From Gnetum montanum (lineage: Eukaryota > Streptophyta > Gnetopsida > Gnetales > Gnetaceae): 64,000 bases of DNA. Below, in pieces: positions 46,700 through 57,350 of this stretch. Numbering within the stretch: position 1 is the stretch's first letter; the number at the start of each line of letters is the position of its first letter. The DNA is taken from NCBI GenBank assembly GCA_015680685.1, contig MNCI01026893.1, forward strand, positions 155,804-219,803. The letters run 5' to 3'. A program made the translations under genes and the position numbers. The notes beneath the pieces are model-generated. The model was not told the DNA's origin, made no database searches, and saw only the letters and a list, made by a program, of their open reading frames with translations.

Positions 46700-46865
46700 A
46701 TAGACAACCCATAGCCCGGTACGGCCTTAAACTGGCGTTACGGCTCGGTAAGGCCTTAAACTGCCACCTACAGATTACATTTGGCCCAGTAAGGCATTAA
46801 AATCCCACCCATGTCTTGGTAAGGCATTAAACTGCCATACATCCCGGTGTGACAATAAACCACCA
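46700..46865 (+). repeat. TAAACTG-type repeats between antisense promoter and D pol
   Basis: Four to five copies of a unit of about 35 bp with the core GGTAAGGCCTTAAACTGCCA. Confidence 0.8.
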
Positions 46866-46914
46866 TCATGCATGTACACATAATTTAAATTGTCAAAGAA
46901 CATAGAATGATATC

Positions 46915-46947
46915 CATTAGCTCATTTTGTTCTCTGTTTATTGGTAG
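46915..46947 (+). promoter_or_regulatory. Pyrimidine tract ending GGTAG before D pol
   Basis: A T-rich tract then TTGGTAG/GAGCAAGCC, 11 nt before the ATG at 46959. It is the equivalent of the tracts at 8852 and 26670. Confidence 0.45.
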
Positions 46948-46958
46948 GAGCAAGCCTA

Positions 46959-49900
46959 ATGGATCGCCAGCATTTAACCACACCATTAATCATTGATGAA
47001 CCATATGGAAAAATTGCAAGGGACGTCAACATAAACCTCATCCACTTTAGTTCGTCAACGGACGATGAAGTCATAGCCTCAACACAGCAAACAATAGACA
47101 ACTACAAAGGTATGACAGAAACCCTTGACATAGAAACCAAAAATATCACTGAAGACCCATTGGCCAAAACCCCCATCACCATGCCCGATGGGGAAATTAA
47201 AATATTAAAATTAAGCACATTACTACAATCACAACTAGCCAAAGACATTGAGGACGTACTCAGGGGCAACATTAAAGCATTTGCTTGGTCATACACGGAC
47301 ATGCCTGCATTAGATCCTCGAATTGTCTAACATAACATTATCCTTGATCCGAAATTGAGGCCAGTAAAAAAAAAGGCATGAAAGGTTAAACCCGAGGTGG
47401 CATTGGCAGTTGGCAATGAGATCACCAAGCTTTATCAGGCTGGTTTCATTCGGGTTGTTGATTACGCCAAGTGGGTATCCAACATGGTCATTGTCCCGAA
47501 AAAGAATGGAAGCATTTGCTTATGCATTGACTTCCAGCATTTAAACATTGCAACCATAAAAGATGATTTTCCCCTACCCAGCATCGATCAACTTGTTGAC
47601 TCGACTGCCGGGCACGCCTTATTATCTTTCATGGATGGCTTCTCGGGATACAATCAAATACGCATCAACCCGGAGCATCAGCTTCGGACAACCTTTATGA
47701 CACCATGGGGAACCTTTTGTTACACACTAATGCCCTTTGGTCTCAAGAACGCTGGGGCCATGTATCAAAGAGCGATGACATTCATTTTTAGTGATTACAT
47801 GTTACACTCGTTCAATGACTATGTGGATGACATTGTGGTTAAATCAAAAACATCGGAACAACATGTACAGTATCTCGACCTAGTACTAAAACTTTCTTTA
47901 AAGTATGAACTAAGACTTCACCCAAAGAAATGCGTCTTCGGCGTCAAAATAGGCAAAATGCTTGGATTTATAGCCTCCAAAGCAGGGATAGGAGTAGACC
48001 CCAACAAGGTTAAGGCCATAACAAACCTGAAACCACCCGGCATTCTTACTTAACTTCGAGGTCTACAAGGTAGATTATAGTTTATCAGGTGTTTCATAGA
48101 GAAAATAACAGACAAGTTAAAGCCTATGAATCACTTGTTGCATAAGAACGTCCATTTTGAATGGACTCCACAGTTCCAAGAAGCATTCGATAACATTAAA
48201 ATGGCACTTACCTGACTACCCACGGTTTATCCACCTCAAAACGATAAACTATTTTACATCTACCTTGCCACTTCGGATTTGTCAATCGCATCTATGCTTT
48301 GCCAGAAACAAGATGACGGAACCGAAGTCCCTGTATATTACTTAAGCCATGCATTAGTTGCCCACGAGAAAAAGTATAACGACGTGGAGAGGTCATGTTT
48401 AGCTTTGATCTTTTCTTTAAGAAAATGGTAACATTACCTCTTCCGTAACCAAGTTAACATAATCTGCAAGGATAATGTGCTCAGAGCCATCACTGGAAAT
48501 ATTTATGAAACAAGATAGATAGCCCATTGGAAAGCCATTATAGTTGAGTTTGACCTGCATTACATAGCATAATCATCAGTCAAGGGTCAAGCCATAGCAA
48601 ATCAAATCGCCACATCACCAACGCACGATTGAGCGACAATAGAACTAGAATTCCCGGATGAGAATGTAAGCATAAAAGACATAGTACCCAACGAATACGA
48701 TGCCATTCTAAACATCGATGGAGCATCCACCTCCCGAGGGGGAAGTGCTACCACTATCATCACCTATCCCTCCAGGGAGATCAGACCCTTTGCGTATCAT
48801 TTCAACTTCCATTGTACCAGTAGTATAGCAGAGTATGAAGGCCTCCTTAGAGGTCTCGCAGCAGCACTGGCTTCAGATATCACACGGCTTGTGGTCAGAG
48901 GAGACTCACAACTGGTCTTAAACCAAATCACAAATGTTTATACATGCAAAGACCAACATTTACAACCATACTGTGACTTGGAAAAACACTTAATGAGGCG
49001 ATTCGAAAACATCGATGTGAAACACATATCTAGAAATGATAATACCATTGCAGATGCACTAGCCACCTTGGCATTAAACATATCGCCTGACATGTTCCAA
49101 ACACTACCAAGCTCCATAACCAGTTGTGCCGAACCAATAACAAATACTCTTGATACGTTGTCAATTGCATCTGTTAGTACAACACACATGGTAGAATGGT
49201 ATGACGACATAAAAGAGTACCTTCTACGCAGAGAAACACCACGTCACCTAACAAATGCACAAAAGGATGTAGTACGAAAGCGTTCTAAGCATTATACCCT
49301 AGTAGGGGACACATTGTGTCACTGATCCTACGAAGGCATATTGCTAACATGTGTTAGTAGTACCGATACCCAAACCATCGTTGAACAAGTACACGAGGGA
49401 CTATGCGGAGGACACATAGCACCAAAAGCCATGGTAACAAAAATAAGACGCTTAGGCTATTATTGGCCACACATGGAGTATGACTATCTCTCTAGGGTTA
49501 AAACATGTAGTACTTGTCAAAAACATAGCAATCTAATCCATGTCCCACTGAATGAGTTGCATACGGCACAAATCACATGGCCCTTTCAAAAGTGGGGGTT
49601 GGACCTTATCGGCCCGATAACACCCTCATCTCCTGCGGATCATAGTTTTATTATAACCGCAATAGAATATTTCAAGAAGTGGGTAGAAGCTGCTCCCCTT
49701 TGAAAAAATACATCTAAGCACGTGTGCAATTTCATTCTCTAAAATATTGTAACCCATTTTGGCATTCCCATGACAATCATCACTGACAACGGGCCACAAT
49801 TTAGCAGTGCTGAAACCAAAACCTTTTGTAAAATTCTGGGGATCAAACACTCGTTTTCATCCCCTTACTACCCTCAAATCAATGGGCAAGAAGATGCAAC

Positions 49901-50435
49901 AAACAAAACCATTATTACAATACTTAAAAAGATGCTTACCCAAAGCAAGAGAAGATGGCACGAAAAATTGATATACGCATTGTGGGCATACCATACTACA
50001 CATTGAACTTCAACAGGTAAAACACCATATAGTTTTGTCTACGGTTCAGAAGCTATTTTACCTTTGGAATTACAGGTACCATCTTTAAGGATCACACTTT
50101 CCGGACTCCTCGACAATGGGAAAAATAATGACCTGCGCATCATTGACCTAGATTCGGTGGAGGAGGAATGCATACGTGCACTCGATCAGATCGAATGGTA
50201 CCAAAAATAACAATGGCAGTGACATCAGCATGACATTCATAAGCACCCTATCAAAGAAGGAAACCTTGTACTTAAGGCCATTCGGGAAAACCTAGACAAA
50301 TTCTCAGCCAACTAGAAAGGGCCTTACTTGGTCACTAAAGCATTTGAAAATGGAGAATTTAAGTTAGCTAATATGGAAGGGAATTAGCTTGCCAATCCAA
50401 CCAATCACTTATTCCTAAAACCATTCTATATTTGA
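46959..50435 (+). pseudogene. pol: pol of D: RT, RNase H, second RNase H, integrase
   Basis: The N-terminal region is open to 47330, where a TAG replaces Gln. RT then lies in a 218-codon open stretch (47397-48053) with NFPLP-like DDFPLPSIDQL, FMDGFSGYNQI and an intact YVDD (DYVDDIVVKSK). RNase H about 48240-48540. The second archaeal-like RNase H, 48700-49080, has IDGASTSRGGS, AEYEGL, GDSQLVLNQ and ADALATLAL. The integrase zinc finger is at 49380-49530 (HEGLCGGH ... CSTCQ). The core has LDLIGPI, TDNGPQF and NGQEDATNK, where C-right has NGQAEATNK. It ends with a GPY-like segment and stop at 50433. About fifteen stops interrupt the frame. This pol would be about 1150 residues if open. Confidence 0.9.
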
Positions 50436-50454
50436 GAACAAGCTCAGGTACGTG

Positions 50455-50800
50455 CAAGTCCTAGAGTCATGACTATAAACTGATACCACAGCCAATCCTG
50501 GATTATGACTTAAAATTGATACCACAGCTTGTCCCGGCATCATGGCGATAAACTGATACCACACAGTGTCTGCAATGATGATAAACTAGCACCCGTCCGA
50601 CATGATAGTAAACTTCCACAGTCACGCTCGCCAGAGTCCACTAAGACTATAAACTGGTTTGCCTCTTCATGGTCCTCTAAGACTAGAAACTGGCAATGCA
50701 ACGTCCGCCACGATGCTAAATAGGTGATTTACAATAGGTTATGACATAAAAATAGCCCATCATAGTCCACTAAGACTATAAACTGGCAATACCATCCCAG
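50455..50800 (+). repeat. TAAACTGGCA-type array after D pol
   Basis: Eight or so copies of a unit of about 35-45 bp (core GACTATAAACTGGCA), starting shortly after the pol stop, as in C-right. Confidence 0.83.
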
Positions 50801-51818
50801 ATTCCTCAATCCGCGGCCACATTCATTCATCAGAATCATTGCATTGCCCGCCATCAGTCGATCTTACCAACATTGCTGCCATTTACATACAGTGCATGAA
50901 ATCTCTTCCAGTGCCTTTGTTCCATCATTTTCTATTTACGTCTAAGCTCTCTTATGCACTCATGGTTTTCTTGTCTCCTTTGAGTTATGTTTGCAAGATG
51001 ACATTCGGAGGCTTTCATACAAGGATGCACTTCGTCACAAGCAGCAAGATGGGACAATGCTCACAGCACACATGGCAAGAATAAATCAAACCATTCGCTA
51101 GTACATCCCCATCTCCCGATACATTCTCTATCTATTCACTGACATACTCTAATTCAGCCACACCTCTGATGCACCCAGTACACTCAAAACCTTGAGCACA
51201 CTATTGTGCACTGCAACACTTTAAAGCCGCTACAACACACAACATGTCACTTGAACATGAGTACAAGATCAAAACAAAGCTTCATTCTCCAAAAAAATGG
51301 GGGGCAATCAAAAACATTGGCACTTTCCATATAAGCCCCAGGCGGGAAGGCAGTTGTCTTGGAACCAAGTACTCATGTCAAAAATAATCAAGAAACATCC
51401 AGTTACATGGCTTTGGCTCTCTGCCAATAGGTTTCCACAAAGAAGGGTCCTATTCCTCCAAAAAATGCAATGCCTCATCACGTGGCTTTGGTCTTGCCAA
51501 CAAGCCCTCTTGGACACTAACTAAGAGTTTTGTTCCACCAAAGGATGCACATCCAATGTCTAGATTCCGAGTTTGCTAAATAATGGCCATTGACAAGGAT
51601 CAGCATGACACACACCAGAACATCCCCTTTACCAAACCCAATCCCAAAAATCTCCATTTCCCCATCTAGATATATATTTTATGTCTCTAAATCCCATGTA
51701 CTACTGAATACTAGGCGATGACATCTAGTCAAGTGGCAACAGACAAAGTCTCTATCAAGTCACTTGTGGTGTTTTGCACTTCTTTGTCGACGCTTCATGG
51801 GTTGATTCCTCCAAGCGC
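50801..51818 (+). other. 3' untranslated region of D
   Basis: About 1 kb without recognisable coding sequence. Short open frames (for example near 50839-51084 and 51297-51524) have no supported homologue. Confidence 0.5.
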
Positions 51819-51830
51819 AACAAAGAGGGG
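51819..51830 (+). other. Polypurine tract of D
   Basis: AACAAAGAGGGG, 4 nt before the 3' LTR start. This position and composition are typical of the plus-strand primer. Confidence 0.72.
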
Positions 51831-51834
51831 CCAA

Positions 51835-53144
51835 TGAAACACCACAAAATTTTGAGCTTAGTACTTCTCTAATAAGAAGCATGTCCCTGGGACCCGTAGA
51901 CGACAACAGCTACATCTGGTATCAAACATGGCAACTTCGGAGGTCAGATGCTTAATTTCCAGTAAGTATGCAGTCTCAGCGTATACGCCCAGCGTATACA
52001 CTCAAGTTCACATCCACAGCGTATACGCCTAGCATATATGCCCGGCATTCTTAGCGTATAGACCCAACATTCTTAGCGTATAAGCCCAGCGTATACGCCT
52101 AAAGTTCACAGCGTAGATGCCTAGTGTTTATGCCCAACGTAGATGTCTAGCGTACACGCCTCACATGTATGCTTAGCAGGTACAAACGATGTATATTCTT
52201 AGCATGAAATCCTCAAAGACAACATGGAAATAGCACTGCAGAGCAAGATTTGGCACAAGGTAGCTACCATCAACGTATACACCCCAATGTATAGACCCAG
52301 CTACCATCAACATATACACCCAAGCCACCATCAGTGTATACACCCAGCATCCACAACATCTATGTCCAAGTTCACATATGCTTAGCACATCCAATGTATA
52401 CGCCAAATGTATAGGCCCAGAGTCTACGCTCACCTGATACAGCGTATATGCCCAGCAAATGTAACATACTGTATAGTTGTAAATTTCACGCTTTTGCACC
52501 TGGTCAACGTGCCACGTGCCTCCCAACCTGAGTCTAATGTCAAAACCTATATAAAAGCCCCAATTTTCATTAGATCCTGGTCGGTTGGAAAATTCCAGAG
52601 AAAATAAGAGAGCAGAGACATTGAGAAATAGAGAAAAAAAAACCTTATACACTGGACAACCCTGTACGCTCAACATACAACCTCTACTCTGTGCCTATAG
52701 TGCGAACCAACCTACAATCATCCCTACATTCACCGGGGCTTTTCGTCCGCCTTGTGTCTAAGTCACAACTGTGTTAGACCGGTGCATTCTACTCTCATTC
52801 TGAAATTTCATTGTTACATTTTCTTACTAAAATTTTTTATAGTTTGCATTAATTGCTGCATGTATTCCGTTTACGTTTGTATAAGTTTATGCTCTGTGCA
52901 CATCAATTATGTTGTTTACGCTCTGATTTATTCCTGTTACGCTGTTTACATATAACCCAGCGTATAGCACTTCTGTGTACGTTCGGGGAAATCCTTGTCT
53001 GATCCTCATGTGGACCACTCAAGGTAATCTGCCTTCCTCCATTCCAGCTCTCCCTTAGATGAAGGTAGGGTCTTCTATGCGTGTCCAGTGATCCCACGGT
53101 CTCTGTTTCCTTCCAGCTGGAGACCGACGATTTCAGACGGTACA
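51835..53144 (+). repeat. 3' LTR of D
   Basis: 1310 bp, TGAAACACCACAAAATTTTG to CAGACGGTACA, perfect TG...CA ends. Exact GCGTATACGC copies lie in 51970-52100. No primer site follows. Confidence 0.9.
52513..52557 (+). promoter_or_regulatory. G-box and TATA box in D 3' LTR
   Basis: CACGTG at 52513-52518 and TATATAAAAG at 52548-52557, same spacing as in the 5' LTR. As a 3' LTR promoter it would drive transcription into E. Confidence 0.62.
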
Positions 53145-56100
53145 CATAGCTCTAAAGAACAACAGGGAAAGGAGGATGAATTCAAGGTAGAATCTAAGCT
53201 TGAAGACATCTTGGAAGGATTTTTTCAACAAACATTCCCCAAGGTTGTAGAGCCTTCCTCCAATGCTTTTGTTTTCTCCATGGACATGGTTACATCATCT
53301 TCCACTTCTTCCTACCCTACTACGGTGGATCCCACACCTCTTATAGCCACACATCAAACTTAGGAAATGCAACAAACAATAATCATAATTCATCAATGCC
53401 ATTTACAACATATTCTCAATATATAAAACTATTGATGATGGCTTTTACTATCACAAATATGCTAAGTACATACAAGGTTCTCACTATCAGTTCCTAGGAA
53501 ATATAGAGGTCACATATCCTTTCTATTCCTTTTATGCCTTAAGTATTGGTAAAAACATATTTTTCTTTGTTTGGCCCATAAGTCACAACCATAATGCAAC
53601 CCCTTCCTTTTGTCATGTAACCTACAATGAGGCCACAGGCCTCACAAAAAATTCCACAATCATATGTGTAGGTCTCACAACCAACAGGACCACTACAGGG
53701 CCTAGACCAAGCCTTTCAAATGATCTAGGACCTAACAGAGGAGTTAAAGAGGCTCAAAGAATCTACATCCTAGAGTGTAAAGATCATGAACTTCTACTAG
53801 GATGATTCTATTAGTCTTGTGGTCCCACCTTTGATACTCCCTCTTGGTGTCCTTGTCCCCTAGTTTACCAAATATAATGGAGAAGGTGATCCTAATGCTC
53901 ACTTTATAACTTTTAGATTTGAGTGCTTGCCATTGTAGTTGTGGCCTCATAGCATCATGAGGATTTTTCCTATGTCCTTGACTAGGAAAGCACTCAATTA
54001 GTACCAAGCATTACGTAGAGGATCCATATCCTTCCTTGAAGGCTTGATAGCTCACTTCATTTATCGCTTCAAGTATAACTTGAAGCTTGACACCATGCTT
54101 AACTAACTCATGAAGGTCAAGTAGGGATCCCTTGAGCCCATATAGAAGTTCATCCAATGATGGAATGGACTTTTGAATGAAATACTAGAGCCCATATTTG
54201 AAATTCACCTTTTGGATATATTTAAGGGGATAGTTAATGACATTATCAAGTCTAAACTTTACTACCTTGGCCTATGGTTACTTAGCTAGAATTCTCACAA
54301 ACCAAGAATATAGAAGATGCTACAGAGGCTAGTCATGACCCAACCTATGAAGCATAAAAAAACCAACATACATGGAAAGATAAGGAGAAAGGAAAATATA
54401 ACAATATGATGATAGTAGCTATAGAGGCTAAGACCACTAGCTAGTGGCCAATGACCAATCCACCCAAATTTTGCATCAATAATAACTATGACAACCAACC
54501 TTTGGCCTCTTGGGCCACTACATCAACAATGACCAGAAATAATTTTCAAAGGAAGGATAGGTCTAAATACACTTTCCTACCATTAAAACCATTAGATATG
54601 TTAGATAAATTGTTGAAAAGTGGACATATTAAATATAAATAGATGTCTGAAGCTTCCCAAAAGAAACATGATAGACTGTGAAATAGCCAAGGATTTCACT
54701 ACAACAATGAAAGATGACCCATCACTACCTAAATACTTTAAGATAGACCACTTTTTCCACTATCACCAAATGCCTAGTCATGACATAGACTTTTTCCTTG
54801 CACTAAAGGATAACTTGCAAAAGATGATAGATAGGGTAGAGCTAGTTCTAGATGCATCCAACCCTATCTAACCTCAAAACTAATCAATGCAGGTGTACAA
54901 AGACCTTTTGAACACTAACAACACTACATATATCATATCAGCATTCAATGTAGATAATAATTAGAGATCCTCAAGAGAATAATTCATGATCTATGTACCC
55001 CTTATGGTGAAAGGTCTTCTTTAACTCTCACTATGTCAGGATCCCTGATCCCCTTTTGTCATAAGGGTGCCATCACAAGTGCCTCCCAGTAAACCATTTA
55101 TCATCAAGGTATCTAGCCCACTATATCCCAACTAGCCATAGCCTCACAAACTCATAAGACCACCCAACAACCTTCTATTATGGCCAATGCTATCACTTCT
55201 TCTCCACAACCAACAACTAACAACCAAAAGGCTTCAAATAAGCAAAAGAATAAGGAAAAGTAGAAGCCCAATAACAAGGGTAACAATAGATGAAGGAAAA
55301 AAAGGAAGTGGATGCACCAAAGCCCACTTATATATTAGCTATACTCATGACCTCCTTTGCTCAATCCAATTTGAATAACAAACCACAAAAGAATCCTAAA
55401 GCTCATGGCCAAAAGAATGAGAAGAAGCCCCAACAATCACAACCTAAGATTGAAGTACACATTTTGGGGCACATGGAGGAAGTGAAGCACAACCAAGGTG
55501 ATAAGCTTGTGACCAATAAGAAAACCTTCATTAGTGTGATAGATCAGGTTAGACAATCTCTTAAGCAAAAGGATACTACTTTGAGTTTGTATGACCTAAT
55601 CATAACTTCCATCATACATCGTGAGGTGTTGGTCAAAATGCTAACTTCTATCCTTGTCAATGAGGATATACTCTCTAATGAGAAATCCATCCATGTAGTA
55701 ATGATTCCTCCCACATCTAGGGAAGGGAAGTTAACATTCCTGACATTTCACAATTGTGAAATTAAGGGTAATCCCTAGAATGAAGAAATTACTAGGGCTT
55801 CTCTATTCATAATCATATGCATAAAGTAGTTCCAAGTGCATCAAGGGCATGTAATTGATGGTGCAGCTACTAACATCATCCCATGCACCATCATTGAACT
55901 ATTAGGCTTCATAGAGAAAATATAACAAACATCAATAGCTACACTCAAGTCTTTCAACAGATTGAGGGTTATTGTTAAGGTGTTCATCTCCTTAGATTTT
56001 GTGTCAGGGGAGCAATTCCCTACGACTACAAATTTCTTGGTGGTGGTGGAGACACCTAGGTTTAACCTTATCCTAGAAAGACCTTGGTTGGCTCAGTTAC

Positions 56101-56438
56101 AAGCTATCTCTTCTTCCATCCACCAATAGATTCACCTTCCTTATGAGGGAGGTGAGATCATCATTCATCATGATAACGCAATGCCCCTAGCTATTAATAA
56201 TGTGGACATACAATAGGGGTCCAAAGTGGAGTTTTAATAAGAAACTCCTAGCCATGAAATCCAACAATTTAAGAGAGAGGAGAAAACCAATAACAACAAT
56301 GATGGGTAGCAAGACACATCATGGGATGAACTCCCATTTAACATCATTAGTGAAGGAAATGACATATACAAACTTATGTGGAGTAGACCTTACTCATTCT
56401 CTAATTTTTCAAAAATTAGGATGAGTCTACACAAGTGA
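53145..56438 (+). pseudogene. gag-pro: gag-protease remnant of E
   Basis: Begins in the acidic N-terminal block (GKEDEFKVESKLEDI, equivalent to EEEDEFAAQSE in D). Then the DFY/DD block (about 53790), capsid-like segment (54080-54290), a FHYHQMPSHDIDFF motif (54758) in which the usual cysteines are gone, and protease (55600-56438) with IDGAATNIIP and RFNLIL. Downstream of DELPFNIISEGN the frame ends at 56436. Many stops, mostly TAG. It looks older than D. Confidence 0.83.
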
Positions 56439-56739
56439 AGTACCCCCTAACTCTTCCACACCATGTATCTATAATCATATAACCAATAGCCATGTATCTT
56501 AGCCTCTCTTTGCTAATTTGTTATGCTTATATGTGCATTTTATTTTATTCCATGTAGGTATCCTAGATTTATACTTTCATTTGTATTTTACTTATGTATT
56601 ATAGCCTTTCTTTTCCATTACTTTTATACATGATAAAAAAAAAATCCTTACAAAAAAATTATAATGTTGGAAAAAGCCATAAAAATTTGAAAAAAAAAAT
56701 TATTTACCAAAAAAAAAATTCCAAGGGTCCACCATGGCC

Positions 56740-57000
56740 TAAAACTGGAGGAATCCATGGCTTGACAAGGCCTTAAACTAGTGCCATGGCCTATCGAGGC
56801 CTTAAACTAGTGCCATGGTCTATCGAGGCCTTAAACTAGTGCCATGGCCTATTGAGGCCTTAAACTAGCATTGCAATATAATAAGACTTTAAACTAACAT
56901 TATAGTCCACTAATACTTTAAATTGGCATTACAGTCTACTAAGACTTTAAACTAGCATCATGGCCTACCATGGCCTTAAATTAGTGATAAATGTACAACC
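56740..57000 (+). repeat. TAAACTAGTG-type array of E
   Basis: Eight or so copies of a unit of about 33 bp (GAGGCCTTAAACTAGTGCCATG). It stands between protease and antisense gene, as in D. The remainder of 56439-57350 is AT-rich without features. Confidence 0.83.
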
Positions 57001-57350
57001 TGTCCTACCTTTTCTTTTATTAACAAAATAAAAAAGTGACAAGTAATCATTGCCTACTCATAATCTTATAGTCCTCAGCATAGCCAACATAGCCATATTC
57101 CACATAGATATTTTCAACACTTGCAACCTTAGAACCTTAAAAAAATAGAGTAATCAACAACATATATAGCCAAAAAAAATTAAAATTTAAAACATCTTAA
57201 AATAAAATAACATAGCCATGGTCACATTGTGTGACATAAATGTTAAAAACTATTAATCATAAATAATGAAATGTCTACAGCTCAAGTGTTGGTTGACATA
57301 AGCCATACAATGTCAAGAATAAACTAAAATAAACAATAAAGACTATCACA

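Larger units (their letters stand above)
35362..53144 (+). mobile_element. Element D: nearly complete Tat/Ogre-like retrotransposon with antisense passenger gene
   Basis: The order is truncated 5' LTR, primer site, leader, gag-protease, TAAACT repeats, antisense gene, antisense promoter, TAAACT repeats, pol, TAAACT repeats, polypurine tract, full 3' LTR. It spans about 17.8 kb. It lies in E, whose gag resumes right after 53144. It is the best reference copy in the window, although stops and frameshifts disable it. Confidence 0.9.

Noticed and set aside
49741-50006. Target-site duplications for the insertions
   Set aside because: I looked for 5-bp duplications at D, B, N and C; in each case one flank is missing, truncated or outside the window, so none can be claimed.
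46959-50435. Plant pararetrovirus origin for the RT blocks
   Set aside because: LTRs, tRNA-Asn primer sites, polypurine tracts and an integrase after RNase H mark Ty3/gypsy retrotransposons.
52173-52676. 167-codon minus-strand frame in the D 3' LTR, with partial likeness in the N LTR and D 5' LTR
   Set aside because: The likeness follows from LTR homology, the frame runs through the repeat words, and it is broken in the D 5' LTR. I saw no start context or codon pattern to support a gene.
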